A stretch of 64,000 nt of DNA from Hinthialibacter sp964556895 (lineage in GTDB: Bacteria; Hinthialibacterota; Hinthialibacteria; Hinthialibacterales; Hinthialibacteraceae): the NCBI GenBank assembly GCA_964556895.1, contig CAZKYC010000009.1:1-64000 (forward strand), in the 5' to 3' direction. The first letter of the stretch is position 1. Each line of letters begins with the position of its first letter. A program made the translations under genes and the position numbers. The notes under the pieces were generated by a model. That model saw only the letters and a list, made by a program, of their open reading frames with translations, was not told the DNA's origin and ran no database searches. This document shows, in pieces, positions 52,457 to 61,812 of this stretch.

Positions 52457-53905
52457 ATGAAATTATTGCTACTCAACCCGCCTGGTGAAAAGCGCTATTT
52501 GCGCGATTATTACTGCAGCCACACGGCGAAGGGCTACTACTATTGGCACCCCTACGACCTGGTGGTTCAAAGCGGGATATTGTCTCGCCACTTTGAAGTC
52601 GATTATCTTGACGCCAATGTATTAAACCTCTCAAACAACGCCGCAGCCGAGCGAATTTGGCGCTCAAAACCCGATGGCATTGTCTTTCTGACCGGCGGCG
52701 TCTGTTATAAAGAAGACCTCGCCTTTCTTAACAGTATCAAGATACCCAAATCGGTCGCGGTGGTTGGCACTGGCGACGTCATGGTCAGCAAGGGAAGAGA
52801 GCTCATGGCCCGCCACCGCTGGCTGTCGGGCGTACTGCTCAATTTCACATCTCATAGCCTGGATCCGTTCTTCAAAGCCTGGAACCCTGACAAAGGCGAG
52901 GTCGAAACCAGCGACCCGATTCCCAATATTCTTCATCGCAAAGGCGAAGAATTCATCCGCGGTGTTGACCCCGGAAACCGTTATTACAGCTTCCCGCTGC
53001 CGCGTTATGACCTGATACCAAACTCGACATATCGCATCCCTCATGGCAGGCGAAAGGTGTTCGCATCATTTCTGACCGATTTTGGCTGCCCGTACCGCTG
53101 CAACTTCTGTTTTAACGGCAAATGGACCCATAAATTGCGCGACATCGACAACGCGATACAGGAACTTCGATACCTCAAGACCATCGGTATCCATGAGTTG
53201 TGGATCAAAGACCTGACCTTCGGCGTGACGCGCACCCACACGGTCGAGTTTCTTGAGCGCATGTTGGCGGAAAACTTGAAATTTGATTGGGTCACGCTGT
53301 CTCGCGTCGATGTGATGGATGAAGAATTGCTAACGCTTATGGCTCAAGCGGGATGCCACACCATACAGTTTGGCGTCGAGTCAGCCGACCAAGGTATTTT
53401 GAATTCAATCGAAAAAGACATTGAGCCGGAGCGAGTTTGCCAGACCTTCGAATTGTGCCGAAAGTTGGGCATTCGCACTTTGGCGCATTTCATCTTGGGG
53501 CTTCCAGGAGAAACCGAAGACACCGCCAAGGGAACGATAGAATTCACCAAACAACTTGATCCTGACTTTCTCTCGATCAACGTGGCGGCGCCGCGTATGG
53601 GCACCGACCTTCGCGCGGAAGCGATCAAAAAAGGTTGGGTCGATAAAAACGTCGACAGTGTTGACAACTCGACGGCAAATGCGTTCCCTCAGATGCAAAT
53701 CGGCAGCATCCCCGGCGAACGGGTGATTGAGTTGCGTAACCAGGCGATTCGCGACTTTCACTTGCGGCCTTCGTATTTATGGAAAAAAGCCACCGACGTG
53801 CGCTCGCCGCGCGAGGCCTGGCGCGCTATGCAAAACGGTTACACCCTGCTCAAGTCCACTCTCCACAAACCCACCCTCCAAGAAATCATGGACGGCGACG
53901 GGTGA
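52457..53905 (+). CDS. B12-binding-type radical SAM protein (second of two)
   Basis: This 482-residue protein has the same layout. The N-terminal domain is divergent (residues 1-150) and the cluster motif GCPYRCNFC has Cys211, Cys215 and Cys218. The barrel shows ELWIKDLTFGV and IQFGVESADQGIL typical of the Elp3-like superfamily fold. It ends with a helical tail beginning near the PSYLWKKATDVRSP motif. The similar tail FYLRPGYIFRTLTS in the first protein shows the two are paralogues. Spacing of two bases means coupled translation. Confidence 0.9.
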   Translation: MKLLLLNPPGEKRYLRDYYCSHTAKGYYYWHPYDLVVQSGILSRHFEVDYLDANVLNLSNNAAAERIWRSKPDGIVFLTGGVCYKEDLAFLNSIKIPKSVAVVGTGDVMVSKGRELMARHRWLSGVLLNFTSHSLDPFFKAWNPDKGEVETSDPIPNILHRKGEEFIRGVDPGNRYYSFPLPRYDLIPNSTYRIPHGRRKVFASFLTDFGCPYRCNFCFNGKWTHKLRDIDNAIQELRYLKTIGIHELWIKDLTFGVTRTHTVEFLERMLAENLKFDWVTLSRVDVMDEELLTLMAQAGCHTIQFGVESADQGILNSIEKDIEPERVCQTFELCRKLGIRTLAHFILGLPGETEDTAKGTIEFTKQLDPDFLSINVAAPRMGTDLRAEAIKKGWVDKNVDSVDNSTANAFPQMQIGSIPGERVIELRNQAIRDFHLRPSYLWKKATDVRSPREAWRAMQNGYTLLKSTLHKPTLQEIMDGDG

Positions 53906-53945
53906 TTCAAAAAGCCACTTGGTCGCCAATCACCCTTGGTAGGGA

Positions 53946-53975
53946 TGGGCTCATTCGCCAAGGCGAATGAGCCCA
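53946..53975. repeat. Near-perfect palindrome, dispersed intergenic element
   Basis: Arms of 14 bases (53946-53959 and 53962-53975) are separated by two bases. With its flanking GTAGGG it resembles the element at 30150-30214. It follows the second radical SAM gene by 40 bases and has no T-run. Confidence 0.65.
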
Positions 53976-54055
53976 CCAAACAATGTCATCGTAATTCCGG
54001 GGCGTCTCACAGATGATCGTGTGGCCGCCGATTGACTGGTAAACTCTCTCTGCGC

Positions 54056-54084
54056 TTAACAGACTAGGCCGCTGTTTTTATACT
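54056..54084 (+). promoter_or_regulatory. Sigma-70 promoter before the SGNH gene
   Basis: TTAACA (54056-54061) and TATACT (54079-54084) are 17 bases apart, the best promoter match seen in the window. Transcription would start near 54091 and give a 150-base leader that contains two hairpins. Confidence 0.6.
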
Positions 54085-54151
54085 GTCGATAGGCGTCTGG
54101 CTGAAATACCAACCCGGATGCGAATTTGATAGAAGCCATTTCAACTCAACA

Positions 54152-54223
54152 TTGAGAACCACAAGTTCTCAAATAGTTCAAACCGATTCAGGCCTGGGTG
54201 CAACGCGGAGTTGTACCCAGGCC
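54152..54223 (+). promoter_or_regulatory. Structured leader with two hairpins
   Basis: The first hairpin pairs TTGAGAAC with GTTCTCAA (54152-54159 and 54165-54172). The second has 14 base pairs including one G-T (54191-54204 with 54210-54223) and ends 17 bases before the ATG of the SGNH gene. No known riboswitch class is recognised. Confidence 0.5.
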
Positions 54224-54240
54224 ATGCACAACCTTGAGCA

Positions 54241-55599
54241 ATGAGTTGTGAAATGGATGTAAGAAATAGTATGATAATGAACCAACAACCAAAGCGGGCG
54301 GCGTCACGCGCGTATCTGTTTACGGCTATTTTAATTTGTCTGGTTTATCTCGGCATTGAAATGATCGCCTATATCTTCGGCGTCATTCGGTTTAGTGAGA
54401 TCAATCTATTTCAGCACTTTGTAACGATCAAACAACGGGTCGAAAGCGACTCAACCTTTCGGACCGACGTTCAATATTACGATCCCCAACCTGAGAACCT
54501 GATCCCACGGGTGTATGTTCTTCATCCATACTTTGGCATGGTGCGCGACTCGTTGAGCCTGCCAAAAATGCTTCGACCTGAACGAAAAGATGAAGTCGCC
54601 TATTTTGATCTGTTTGAGATGCAGAACTACGCCCCTCAAAAAGAAGAAGGCGCAGTCAATATATTGTTGACTGGCGGCTCGGTGGCTGAACATTTCGGCG
54701 ACTTTGGCGAACCAGAGTTCACCAGGGCGCTCAAAGAATTTCAACCGTTCGCTGACCAAGAAATTCGCATTTGGCGGGCGTGCAGCGGGGGATACAAACA
54801 GCCCCAACAGTTGCTCATCCTGAATCTGCTGCTGGCGATGGGCGCCGAGTTTGATTATGTGGTCAATCTAGACGGTTTCAATGACCTCGTCTTGCCAGTG
54901 GCCGAAAACTGGCCCAGCAGCGTCAGCCCCTATTACCCGCGCCGCTGGGACCTTCTAATGGCAGGCGTCTTGAACAAAGAACTGCTGACCATGATCGGTG
55001 AGAAAGAGTATCTGACCAAACAACGCTTAAATTGGCTTGGTTGGTTCCAAGCGCCTGTCGTAAGACACAGCCCAACTCTGAATTGGATATGGCATCTTCG
55101 CGACCGGGCCATGTCGTCCCGCTATGGCGAACTCTCCCTACAAATTGAAACGTATGAACTCACTGACGTCGAATATCTCGCCAAAGGGCCGCGCGCGCGC
55201 TTCACTGAATTAGAAGACGGGCTCAACCAAACCGCCGCGTTTTGGAAAGCCTGTTCCGAACAGATGGGCGTCTTATGTAAGCAACGCGGGATTGAGTATT
55301 TACATTTTCTTCAACCAAACCAATATCTCGCTAACTCAAAACCTTTTTCTGAAGAAGAAAAAGAAAAATTCGTAAATAATTTCGTGTTTGAAAAACCCGC
55401 AACGATTGGGTATCCACTGTTGGTCGAACATGGCAGAGAACTACAAGATTCCGGCGTGAATTTCTTTGATCTCACCTTGCTCTTTCAAGACGTTGAAGAA
55501 ACCGTATATATTGATAACTGCTGCCATTTTAATGAACATGGCCAGGCCTTGCTCGCCCGCCGTATCGCCGAACTGATGGGGCAACATGCGCAGCAATAA
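54241..55599 (+). CDS. Membrane-anchored SGNH/GDSL-like hydrolase
   Basis: This 452-residue protein has one N-terminal transmembrane helix (about residues 22-45) and an SGNH-like domain. Block I contains the nucleophile candidate in LLTGGSVAEHFG, block III is NLDGFNDLV with the Asn, and the last block is DNCCHFNEHG with the Asp-x-x-His pair. Such proteins acylate or deacylate extracellular glycans. Several ATGs lie close together at the start and none has a good ribosome site, so the start could be up to 17 codons downstream. It is followed by a glycosyltransferase. Confidence 0.8.
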   Translation: MSCEMDVRNSMIMNQQPKRAASRAYLFTAILICLVYLGIEMIAYIFGVIRFSEINLFQHFVTIKQRVESDSTFRTDVQYYDPQPENLIPRVYVLHPYFGMVRDSLSLPKMLRPERKDEVAYFDLFEMQNYAPQKEEGAVNILLTGGSVAEHFGDFGEPEFTRALKEFQPFADQEIRIWRACSGGYKQPQQLLILNLLLAMGAEFDYVVNLDGFNDLVLPVAENWPSSVSPYYPRRWDLLMAGVLNKELLTMIGEKEYLTKQRLNWLGWFQAPVVRHSPTLNWIWHLRDRAMSSRYGELSLQIETYELTDVEYLAKGPRARFTELEDGLNQTAAFWKACSEQMGVLCKQRGIEYLHFLQPNQYLANSKPFSEEEKEKFVNNFVFEKPATIGYPLLVEHGRELQDSGVNFFDLTLLFQDVEETVYIDNCCHFNEHGQALLARRIAELMGQHAQQ

Positions 55600-55637
55600 C
55601 CGTTACTGAAAGCGAAAAAACTAGGGTTTGATTTGGA

Positions 55638-56825
55638 ATGAAAATTCTCTTTGTAACGCCTGTGGTTCCAACCCAAACTGACGGCAGGCGCCCATACAAT
55701 TTTTTAAAATACATCAGCAAACGGCACGAAACTCACCTGATTTGCATGAAGCTCAAAGAGCAGACACAACAAGACATTGACCATCTAACCGATATGGGTG
55801 TGATTGTCAAACATGTCGAGCCAATTCCACTGTTGAATTCATTGCTGCAATGTTTAATTGGTTTGTTCTTGCTCAGACCATTACGGGTCTCGTGGTGTTG
55901 TTCGCGGCGGTTTTTTACCGTCATCCAAACCACCTATCATGAGGAACAATACGACGTGGTCCATTTTGACCGCTTACGCATGGGACAGTATATGAAGGCG
56001 GTCGGCGCTCCGACCGTCCTTGATTTTACTGACTCGCTTCCACTTTACTTGCAGCGCTCGCTCCGATTCAGGCGCGCAATCAGCGAGAGGCTAATCGACT
56101 GGTGGGAACTGCTTTCGATTCCATCTTACGAAAAACGTATGCTTGTTGAAACCAACGCGCCGCTGGTTTGTTCATCAATCGACGCCAACGTGTTTGAAAA
56201 AAACACCTCGGGCGCCTCGATGAATGTGATTGCCAATGGCGTCGATATCGAACAGTTTCAACCCCACTTTCATGGCCAAGGCCACACCCCCCGGTTAATC
56301 ATTACGGGCACTCTGTTTTATTTTCCAAACATTGATTCGGTGAGGTTGTACTGGGAAGATATCTTACCTGAAATTCGAAAAACATTTCCTTCTATCGAAA
56401 CCATTCTTGTCGGAACGCGCCCAAGCGAAGAAATGCGCAAACTCGACGGCCAGAGCGGCATTACCTTAATCTCTGACGCGCCTCGAATGGAAGACTACCT
56501 CTATGCGGATGATATCTATTTATGTCCGCTGCGCGTCGCCGCCGGGGTGAGAAACAAGTTGCTTGAAGCGATGGCGGCGGCAATGCCGGTCATCACCACC
56601 AGGCTAGGCGCAGAAGGCCTTGAGGTAGAGCATGGCAAACAGGTGTTGTTCGCAGAATCGCCCGAAGAATTCGTGAATTGCATTCAGACGTTACACCATA
56701 GCCCAGAACAAAAACAATCTCTCGGCCAATCAGCGCGAGAGTATGTCATCGAACGGCATAGCTATGCATCGCTCGGTGAACAGTTAGAAAACCTCTTTGA
56801 ATCGCTATTGGTCAAACGTGACTGA
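55638..56825 (+). CDS. Glycosyltransferase family 4 (GT1-fold)
   Basis: This 395-residue enzyme has the GT-B layout: an N-terminal domain starting ILFVTPVVPTQTDGRRPY, then the linker NVIANGVDIEQFQP, a donor domain with TGTLFYFPN, and the acidic LCPLRVAAGVRNKLLEAMA segment with the catalytic Glu. The look is that of the sugar transferases linked to exopolysaccharide systems with EpsH-type genes (TIGR03087-like), although no exosortase is in the window. Its 3' end overlaps the end of the gene on the other strand by 21 bases. Confidence 0.87.
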   Translation: MKILFVTPVVPTQTDGRRPYNFLKYISKRHETHLICMKLKEQTQQDIDHLTDMGVIVKHVEPIPLLNSLLQCLIGLFLLRPLRVSWCCSRRFFTVIQTTYHEEQYDVVHFDRLRMGQYMKAVGAPTVLDFTDSLPLYLQRSLRFRRAISERLIDWWELLSIPSYEKRMLVETNAPLVCSSIDANVFEKNTSGASMNVIANGVDIEQFQPHFHGQGHTPRLIITGTLFYFPNIDSVRLYWEDILPEIRKTFPSIETILVGTRPSEEMRKLDGQSGITLISDAPRMEDYLYADDIYLCPLRVAAGVRNKLLEAMAAAMPVITTRLGAEGLEVEHGKQVLFAESPEEFVNCIQTLHHSPEQKQSLGQSAREYVIERHSYASLGEQLENLFESLLVKRD

Positions 56826-58865
56826 GGCCATGTGAGATGAAGAGTTTTGAGGCCGCGCGTAAGACGGAATCAATACGTTGGTTTCGTGGTTCATCGCGTC
56901 ATACCGTGACACGCTCATCTTGAGGCCGTTTGAAGCGTTTCGCAAGACATCTCCGACCGGAAGTTTCATTTCCGCTTCCCACGCGTCTGTCGCCAAGACA
57001 GCCGCGCCGTCCCATTCGACCGACCACGCTACATCGCCGTTCTTGCTGTCTAACCGTTCGCCATTTGATGACAATAAATAGGTATACACGTCTTGTCCGC
57101 TGCGAATCGAAAACCGCAAATGCTCATTCGAATATAATGACTGATGATCACGCCCCTTAAACACTGAAGAGCGTTGAACAAACGAAGGGTCTTGAAGCAT
57201 CTTGGCGTAGATGTACAAAAACTCGCCGTCATGAAGAAACCCAATACGGGAAGAGTGGGCCGGTTCGGCGCCGGTCTGATTCACAAACAGGTTATCGATA
57301 TAAAGCGCCTTCGCCCAACTGGGTTCGACAGAACCGGCGCGGTCAATACGGCCAGTCGCCTTCGGAACAACATATTTAAGTGGTTTTACGACCTGTAATG
57401 GAGACAACACAATGGTTGAGTTACGAAATCCACGGATGGGGTTTCGGTAGTCTTGAAGAAATTCGTCATACGCCAATTGAATTTGAAGTTGTGGTAGTGG
57501 ATACAATTGTTCCGGCTGAGAATAAGCGGCGGTAAACTCAAAGGCGAGCGCTTGTTCCGGCGCCAGCCGAAACACGCTCTGAACCGGCGAGGCGACCGTC
57601 CACGAACCAGCGGTGTTCCAGGTCATTGATCCGCGTAGTGGAATCGTAAACCGGGTTGGAACATTGGCTTCACCGTGAATCTCAACCGTGCTCCATTGAT
57701 AAAATGTTTTATCAATCCAATCGTTCAGGTCGCGTTCGAGTTCCATCATCTCAAATGAGACAAACTCAGTGGGGCTGACGCCGCCGTCTTTGTCGCGGAC
57801 AAATGAATCAAACCCCCGCCCGCTCTCATCAATGGCCTTAACCAACAAGCGGTCGCCTTGGCTTTCTACAGTCAAAAAATGGCGCCGATTTTCACGAAAC
57901 GCCGTATAAGAAAACAGTGTTGATGGCAATGGAGACGCAGCGCCGCCTACATTCACATGACATACGCCATACTGTGGATACCCCTCAACATCGCCAATTG
58001 GATATGTTCGATGATAAAACGAGTCGCCGCTGGCGACGACCAAATCAGCCTGGTGTGTTTGGAGCACTGGTTGCAACAACCAGCGGTTTGGTGGGACGCT
58101 TCTGGCTGTGTTTGCGGAAAATAACGGTTGCTCAATGAAAACGATAATCCATTTTTGTTGCGTCGACCTCAGCGTCTCGTCTAGCCATGAGGCTTGGGTT
58201 TGCGCCGCGTCTCCAACCAGTGAGTCATCAAGCCGTACTAACAAAAAATTGCCCAATTCAAAGGCGCCATAGGTTTGGTCTGTTCCAACATATGAGAATG
58301 GGACAGGGCGCTGGTTAAACCCGGTTAATATAAAATCAATTGGAGTGATTGATATCAGGCTGCCCAGTGGGTTAAACAACTCGTTGCGCCAAGCGGTCGG
58401 GCTGGTTGGTTGTGAAACAACACGCCCTGCGTGAAAGATGAGATGCGGTTGAACTTTGTGGATTTGGTCCGCCAGTCGTTCGGTCGCGTTTTGATTTCCC
58501 GCGGTCCCGCTAATAATAGCTATTTTGACGCCGTCGCCGCCGCGTGGAGGCGCCGTTTTGAAGGTAAACGTGTTTGTAATCTGATCATTCCAGCGGCATC
58601 GGTAGGAGTATAACGTATTTGGCGTTAACCCATTGATTTGAATGCGATGAATGTTTGCTGGTTTAGAGTCGCTGGCTGACTGGTTAAATTCATTTTGGCC
58701 TACTTGGACCGTCCCGATGGTTTCTTCTTGGGTTTCCCAGACCACCGTGACGCTCTTTGGCGTCATTTCATGAAGAAACGGCCCCGACACTAGCGCCCCC
58801 ATACAGACTGATGGTGTATAGAGTAAAGCCGTAAATAGCATCGCCAAAAAAGATAAGCGCATCAT
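56805..58865 (-). CDS. Purple-acid-phosphatase-like secreted protein lacking metal ligands
   Basis: This 686-residue exported protein has a signal peptide, a fibronectin/PAP N-terminal domain (residues 25-105), and a metallophosphatase fold (110-330). A C-terminal CBM9/DOMON-like beta-sandwich covers about 500-680. The phosphatase motifs are lost: GDxG reads ISGTAGNQ, GDxxY reads HAGRVV, GNHE reads TGFNQR, and GHxHxYER reads ASGDSFYHRT. Most of the metal-binding Asp, Asn and His residues are missing, so it is probably not a phosphatase. A binding role, perhaps on carbohydrate through the last domain, is inferred. Confidence 0.8.
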   Translation of the reverse strand: MMRLSFLAMLFTALLYTPSVCMGALVSGPFLHEMTPKSVTVVWETQEETIGTVQVGQNEFNQSASDSKPANIHRIQINGLTPNTLYSYRCRWNDQITNTFTFKTAPPRGGDGVKIAIISGTAGNQNATERLADQIHKVQPHLIFHAGRVVSQPTSPTAWRNELFNPLGSLISITPIDFILTGFNQRPVPFSYVGTDQTYGAFELGNFLLVRLDDSLVGDAAQTQASWLDETLRSTQQKWIIVFIEQPLFSANTARSVPPNRWLLQPVLQTHQADLVVASGDSFYHRTYPIGDVEGYPQYGVCHVNVGGAASPLPSTLFSYTAFRENRRHFLTVESQGDRLLVKAIDESGRGFDSFVRDKDGGVSPTEFVSFEMMELERDLNDWIDKTFYQWSTVEIHGEANVPTRFTIPLRGSMTWNTAGSWTVASPVQSVFRLAPEQALAFEFTAAYSQPEQLYPLPQLQIQLAYDEFLQDYRNPIRGFRNSTIVLSPLQVVKPLKYVVPKATGRIDRAGSVEPSWAKALYIDNLFVNQTGAEPAHSSRIGFLHDGEFLYIYAKMLQDPSFVQRSSVFKGRDHQSLYSNEHLRFSIRSGQDVYTYLLSSNGERLDSKNGDVAWSVEWDGAAVLATDAWEAEMKLPVGDVLRNASNGLKMSVSRYDAMNHETNVLIPSYARPQNSSSHMASVTFDQ

Positions 58866-58887
58866 CGTTCGTTTCTTTCAGCCGAAT

Positions 58888-60645
58888 TTACCGAGACAAA
58901 AGGTTGCTAAGCCGTTGTTTTAACGCAGTATATCGCTTTCGTATCTTATTGTTCCTTACCGCAATCTCAAGGGCGCTCGGGTCGCCAATCAAAACCACCA
59001 ACGCCTTACCTCGACTCACTGCAGTATATAACAAATTACGCTGCAACATGGGGTAATGCGCCCTCAAAATGGGAATGATCACCGCAGGGAATTCGCTGCC
59101 TTGTGATTTATGGACAGTCATCGCATAAGCCAGCGTGGTGTGAACCAATTCTGTCCAGTGATACAGTACGTCCCGGTCTTGAAAGTTGATTGTGGCGGTT
59201 TTTTTGGTTGTATTGATATCTGAGACAAACCCGATATCGCCGTTAAACACATCTTTGGTATAGTCATTCTTGGTCTGCATGATCTTTTCGCCTATCGACA
59301 AACCATAAGCGGCCAGCTCAATTCGCGAAGACGATGGATTTAACTGGTTCTGTAACATCTGGTTCATGGTCTCGACGCCTACCGCTTTTTTGATCATTGG
59401 ACAGAGAACTTGAATGTCGGTCTTAGGGTCGAAGCCAAACTGGGTTGGGATGCGCTGGGTCGCCATTTCAACCACAGCGTCTTGGGCGCGCTGAGGTTGG
59501 GGGCGGGGTACAAAAAAGAAATCCTGGCCTGATTCTAAGCCCAGTCCGTCCATTTCAGGAATCTCTCCGCGATTGATTCTCTGGGCGTTGATTGAGATCA
59601 GGCTGCCTTCTTGTTGGCGAAAAATTTCTTTCAAACAGATGGTGCGAAAACACTCGCTTTCAATCAGGTCATGCAAGACCAGTCCGGGGCCGACCGCGGG
59701 CAATTGGTCAACATCTCCGACAAAAATTAAATGGGTGTGCAGTGGAAGCGCCTCAAGCAAGTGGGACATCAGTTCAATATCAACCATTGAGGCTTCATCA
59801 ATCACAAGCAGGTCGCATTTCAACTGCCGCGCCCGGTTGCGGTTAAACCGCTGCTTTTCGTGGTTGTATTCAAGCAGGCGGTGAATGGTTGAAGCGGATT
59901 GCCCCGTGCTTTCACCCAGGCGCTTGGCTGCTCGTCCGGTTGGCGCCGCCAGCAAAATTCGCGCGCCGCGGTGGCTCCATAGATGAAGGGCGCCGCGTAT
60001 GATGGTTGTTTTGCCCGTGCCCGGGCCGCCGGTAATGATTACAATTTTGTCTTGCACCGAAGCGGCAATGGCTGTGCGCTGGGCTGGCGCCAGGTCGATA
60101 TTGAGGTCTGCCTCGACGATGTCGAGTTCGCCTTCATCCGGGCCTGACAGCCCGACTCGAGAAGGCGCGTTAAGTATCTTCGCTAACTTCTCAGCGGTTT
60201 GGGTTTCAGCGTGATGTAACGAAGTCGAATAAACCGGGTCGCCAAGTTCGTTAAGATCGCCGGGACGTTCGATTTCACCCATCTCGTGCAATTCATCCAG
60301 CACTTGAAAAAAATCGCCTTCATCGCCAAAACCGACCAACCTCATCAAACCCGATTGCAATTCTCTCATCGGGAGAAAAATATGGCCATCATTGGCCGAC
60401 AGGGTGAACACCCGGCGAATCGCCCCAGCCACCCGCAGCGAGTCTGTTTCCTGCATACCATGTTTGTACGCCAGTTTTTCGGCGGTTTCCCAGGCCGACT
60501 TGTCGTTAACCCTCAACAATTGATACGGATCATTCTGGACTTGAATTATCGCCTGGTCGCCAAAAAACCCATACGCCTGAAACGCGAGCGCAGGGCTGAG
60601 GCCAAGATCAATTAATTGTTGTATAACTTTTCGTTTTGATGCCAT
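58888..60645 (-). CDS. RecD2-like DNA helicase lacking the N-terminal domain
   Basis: This protein of about 585 residues has an HhH-like helical region (residues 1-150) and a superfamily 1B helicase core. Walker A is TGGPGTGKTT, Walker B is LLVIDEASMVD, GDVDQLPAVGPG is motif III, and motifs V and VI are YAMTVHKSQGSEFP and LLYTAVSRGK. RecD2 proteins usually have 700 or more residues with an OB-type N-terminal domain that is not seen here. The ATG at 60645 is preferred to the TTG at 60690. It stands alone without RecB or RecC. Confidence 0.87.
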   Translation of the reverse strand: MASKRKVIQQLIDLGLSPALAFQAYGFFGDQAIIQVQNDPYQLLRVNDKSAWETAEKLAYKHGMQETDSLRVAGAIRRVFTLSANDGHIFLPMRELQSGLMRLVGFGDEGDFFQVLDELHEMGEIERPGDLNELGDPVYSTSLHHAETQTAEKLAKILNAPSRVGLSGPDEGELDIVEADLNIDLAPAQRTAIAASVQDKIVIITGGPGTGKTTIIRGALHLWSHRGARILLAAPTGRAAKRLGESTGQSASTIHRLLEYNHEKQRFNRNRARQLKCDLLVIDEASMVDIELMSHLLEALPLHTHLIFVGDVDQLPAVGPGLVLHDLIESECFRTICLKEIFRQQEGSLISINAQRINRGEIPEMDGLGLESGQDFFFVPRPQPQRAQDAVVEMATQRIPTQFGFDPKTDIQVLCPMIKKAVGVETMNQMLQNQLNPSSSRIELAAYGLSIGEKIMQTKNDYTKDVFNGDIGFVSDINTTKKTATINFQDRDVLYHWTELVHTTLAYAMTVHKSQGSEFPAVIIPILRAHYPMLQRNLLYTAVSRGKALVVLIGDPSALEIAVRNNKIRKRYTALKQRLSNLLSR

Positions 60646-60713
60646 TGGAGTTCCCGAAAGCAATATCGGTTCATTGTCCTTCAGGAACAATTGAATTCAA
60701 AGGACAGACGGGG

Positions 60714-61697
60714 CTAATGCTTCTCAATTTCAGCGGAAGCGATTTCTTCAATTTCTGGCGCCGTGCTTGTAATCGGGGCGGGAGAATGGCGCTTGCCTAA
60801 ATGGCGTTGGGCGCTGAGAAGACACATCGCGCCGAAGAAAATCAAGGTTCCAGACACCCATTGTCCAAACGACAATACTTCTTGAAAGATAAAATACGAG
60901 CCAATTGCCGTCAAAAATGGCGTTACCAGCGACACGCCAGCGCAGATCGATACGCCGATATGTTCAAGAGAGTAATAGTAAAACGTGTGTCCTAGCGCAA
61001 TGCCAATCACAGCGGAAATTGCAAGCACGGTCAGCCTGCCCGACGACAGATCAAGCAGGCGCGCCGGTTCGCCAAACATCCACATCATGATAAACAGGCC
61101 GATTGAGGTATAGATGCAAATCACCGGAAACGAGATCCACGGGTCGATGCCTTGCATCCAGTAGCGCACCGACACGCCATACATCGCCATGAAAAACGCA
61201 AAACAGAGAAGAATGATCAAGCCCGTCATGGTAACGCTGGAATACAGCGATTCAGACAATACGTTCATCCCGATAAAACCGCCCAAACAAACGATGGCGC
61301 CGGCCCAGAATATTTTAGAACGAACCAGCGCCCGTTCGTCGATGAATAGGATGAGCGACATACCGACCGCGAATAAAATGGAGATTCGCCCCAAAAACAT
61401 CATTAGCGCGGGTTCTAGATAATACGGCGTCATGGCGAAAAAGGTCTGACCAAACAGATTTACAAATGAGGGGACCAACGCCAGCCGCCAGATGTTCTTT
61501 GGCACGCGGTTTCGTGAATAAAAATACAAAAGCGGGCCCAGCCACAGTATCATAGAAAACGGATAACGAACCCCGTTCGCCGTCCAGGCGTCAATTTCGT
61601 GGCGGAACGAATGCAAAAAGAGTGGAATTGTCGCCCAACAGAGTATCGCGACCAGTAGCGACAATGAGGCTTGAATCTGGACTTTAGTCATACTCAA
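60714..61697 (-). CDS. EamA/DMT-family transporter
   Basis: This 327-residue protein has ten transmembrane helices in two EamA repeats of five (about residues 8-145 and 155-295), typical of drug/metabolite transporters. The N-terminal ILCWATIPLFLH and the late LEHIGVSICAGVSLVTPFLTA segments are characteristic of the family. The start may be TTG at 61697, which has GAAGGA seven bases upstream, or ATG at 61691. The substrate is unknown. It is monocistronic. Confidence 0.9.
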   Translation of the reverse strand: MSMTKVQIQASLSLLVAILCWATIPLFLHSFRHEIDAWTANGVRYPFSMILWLGPLLYFYSRNRVPKNIWRLALVPSFVNLFGQTFFAMTPYYLEPALMMFLGRISILFAVGMSLILFIDERALVRSKIFWAGAIVCLGGFIGMNVLSESLYSSVTMTGLIILLCFAFFMAMYGVSVRYWMQGIDPWISFPVICIYTSIGLFIMMWMFGEPARLLDLSSGRLTVLAISAVIGIALGHTFYYYSLEHIGVSICAGVSLVTPFLTAIGSYFIFQEVLSFGQWVSGTLIFFGAMCLLSAQRHLGKRHSPAPITSTAPEIEEIASAEIEKH

Positions 61698-61812
61698 ACA
61701 AGTATCCTTCGCTCGAACGGGTTTGGCACCATAATGTCGACATACAAAATGAAATCAAGTGATTTGAGTGGTTATCTAGATTATCCTGAAGTGAGTACAA
61801 GGAGTTGGGGAG

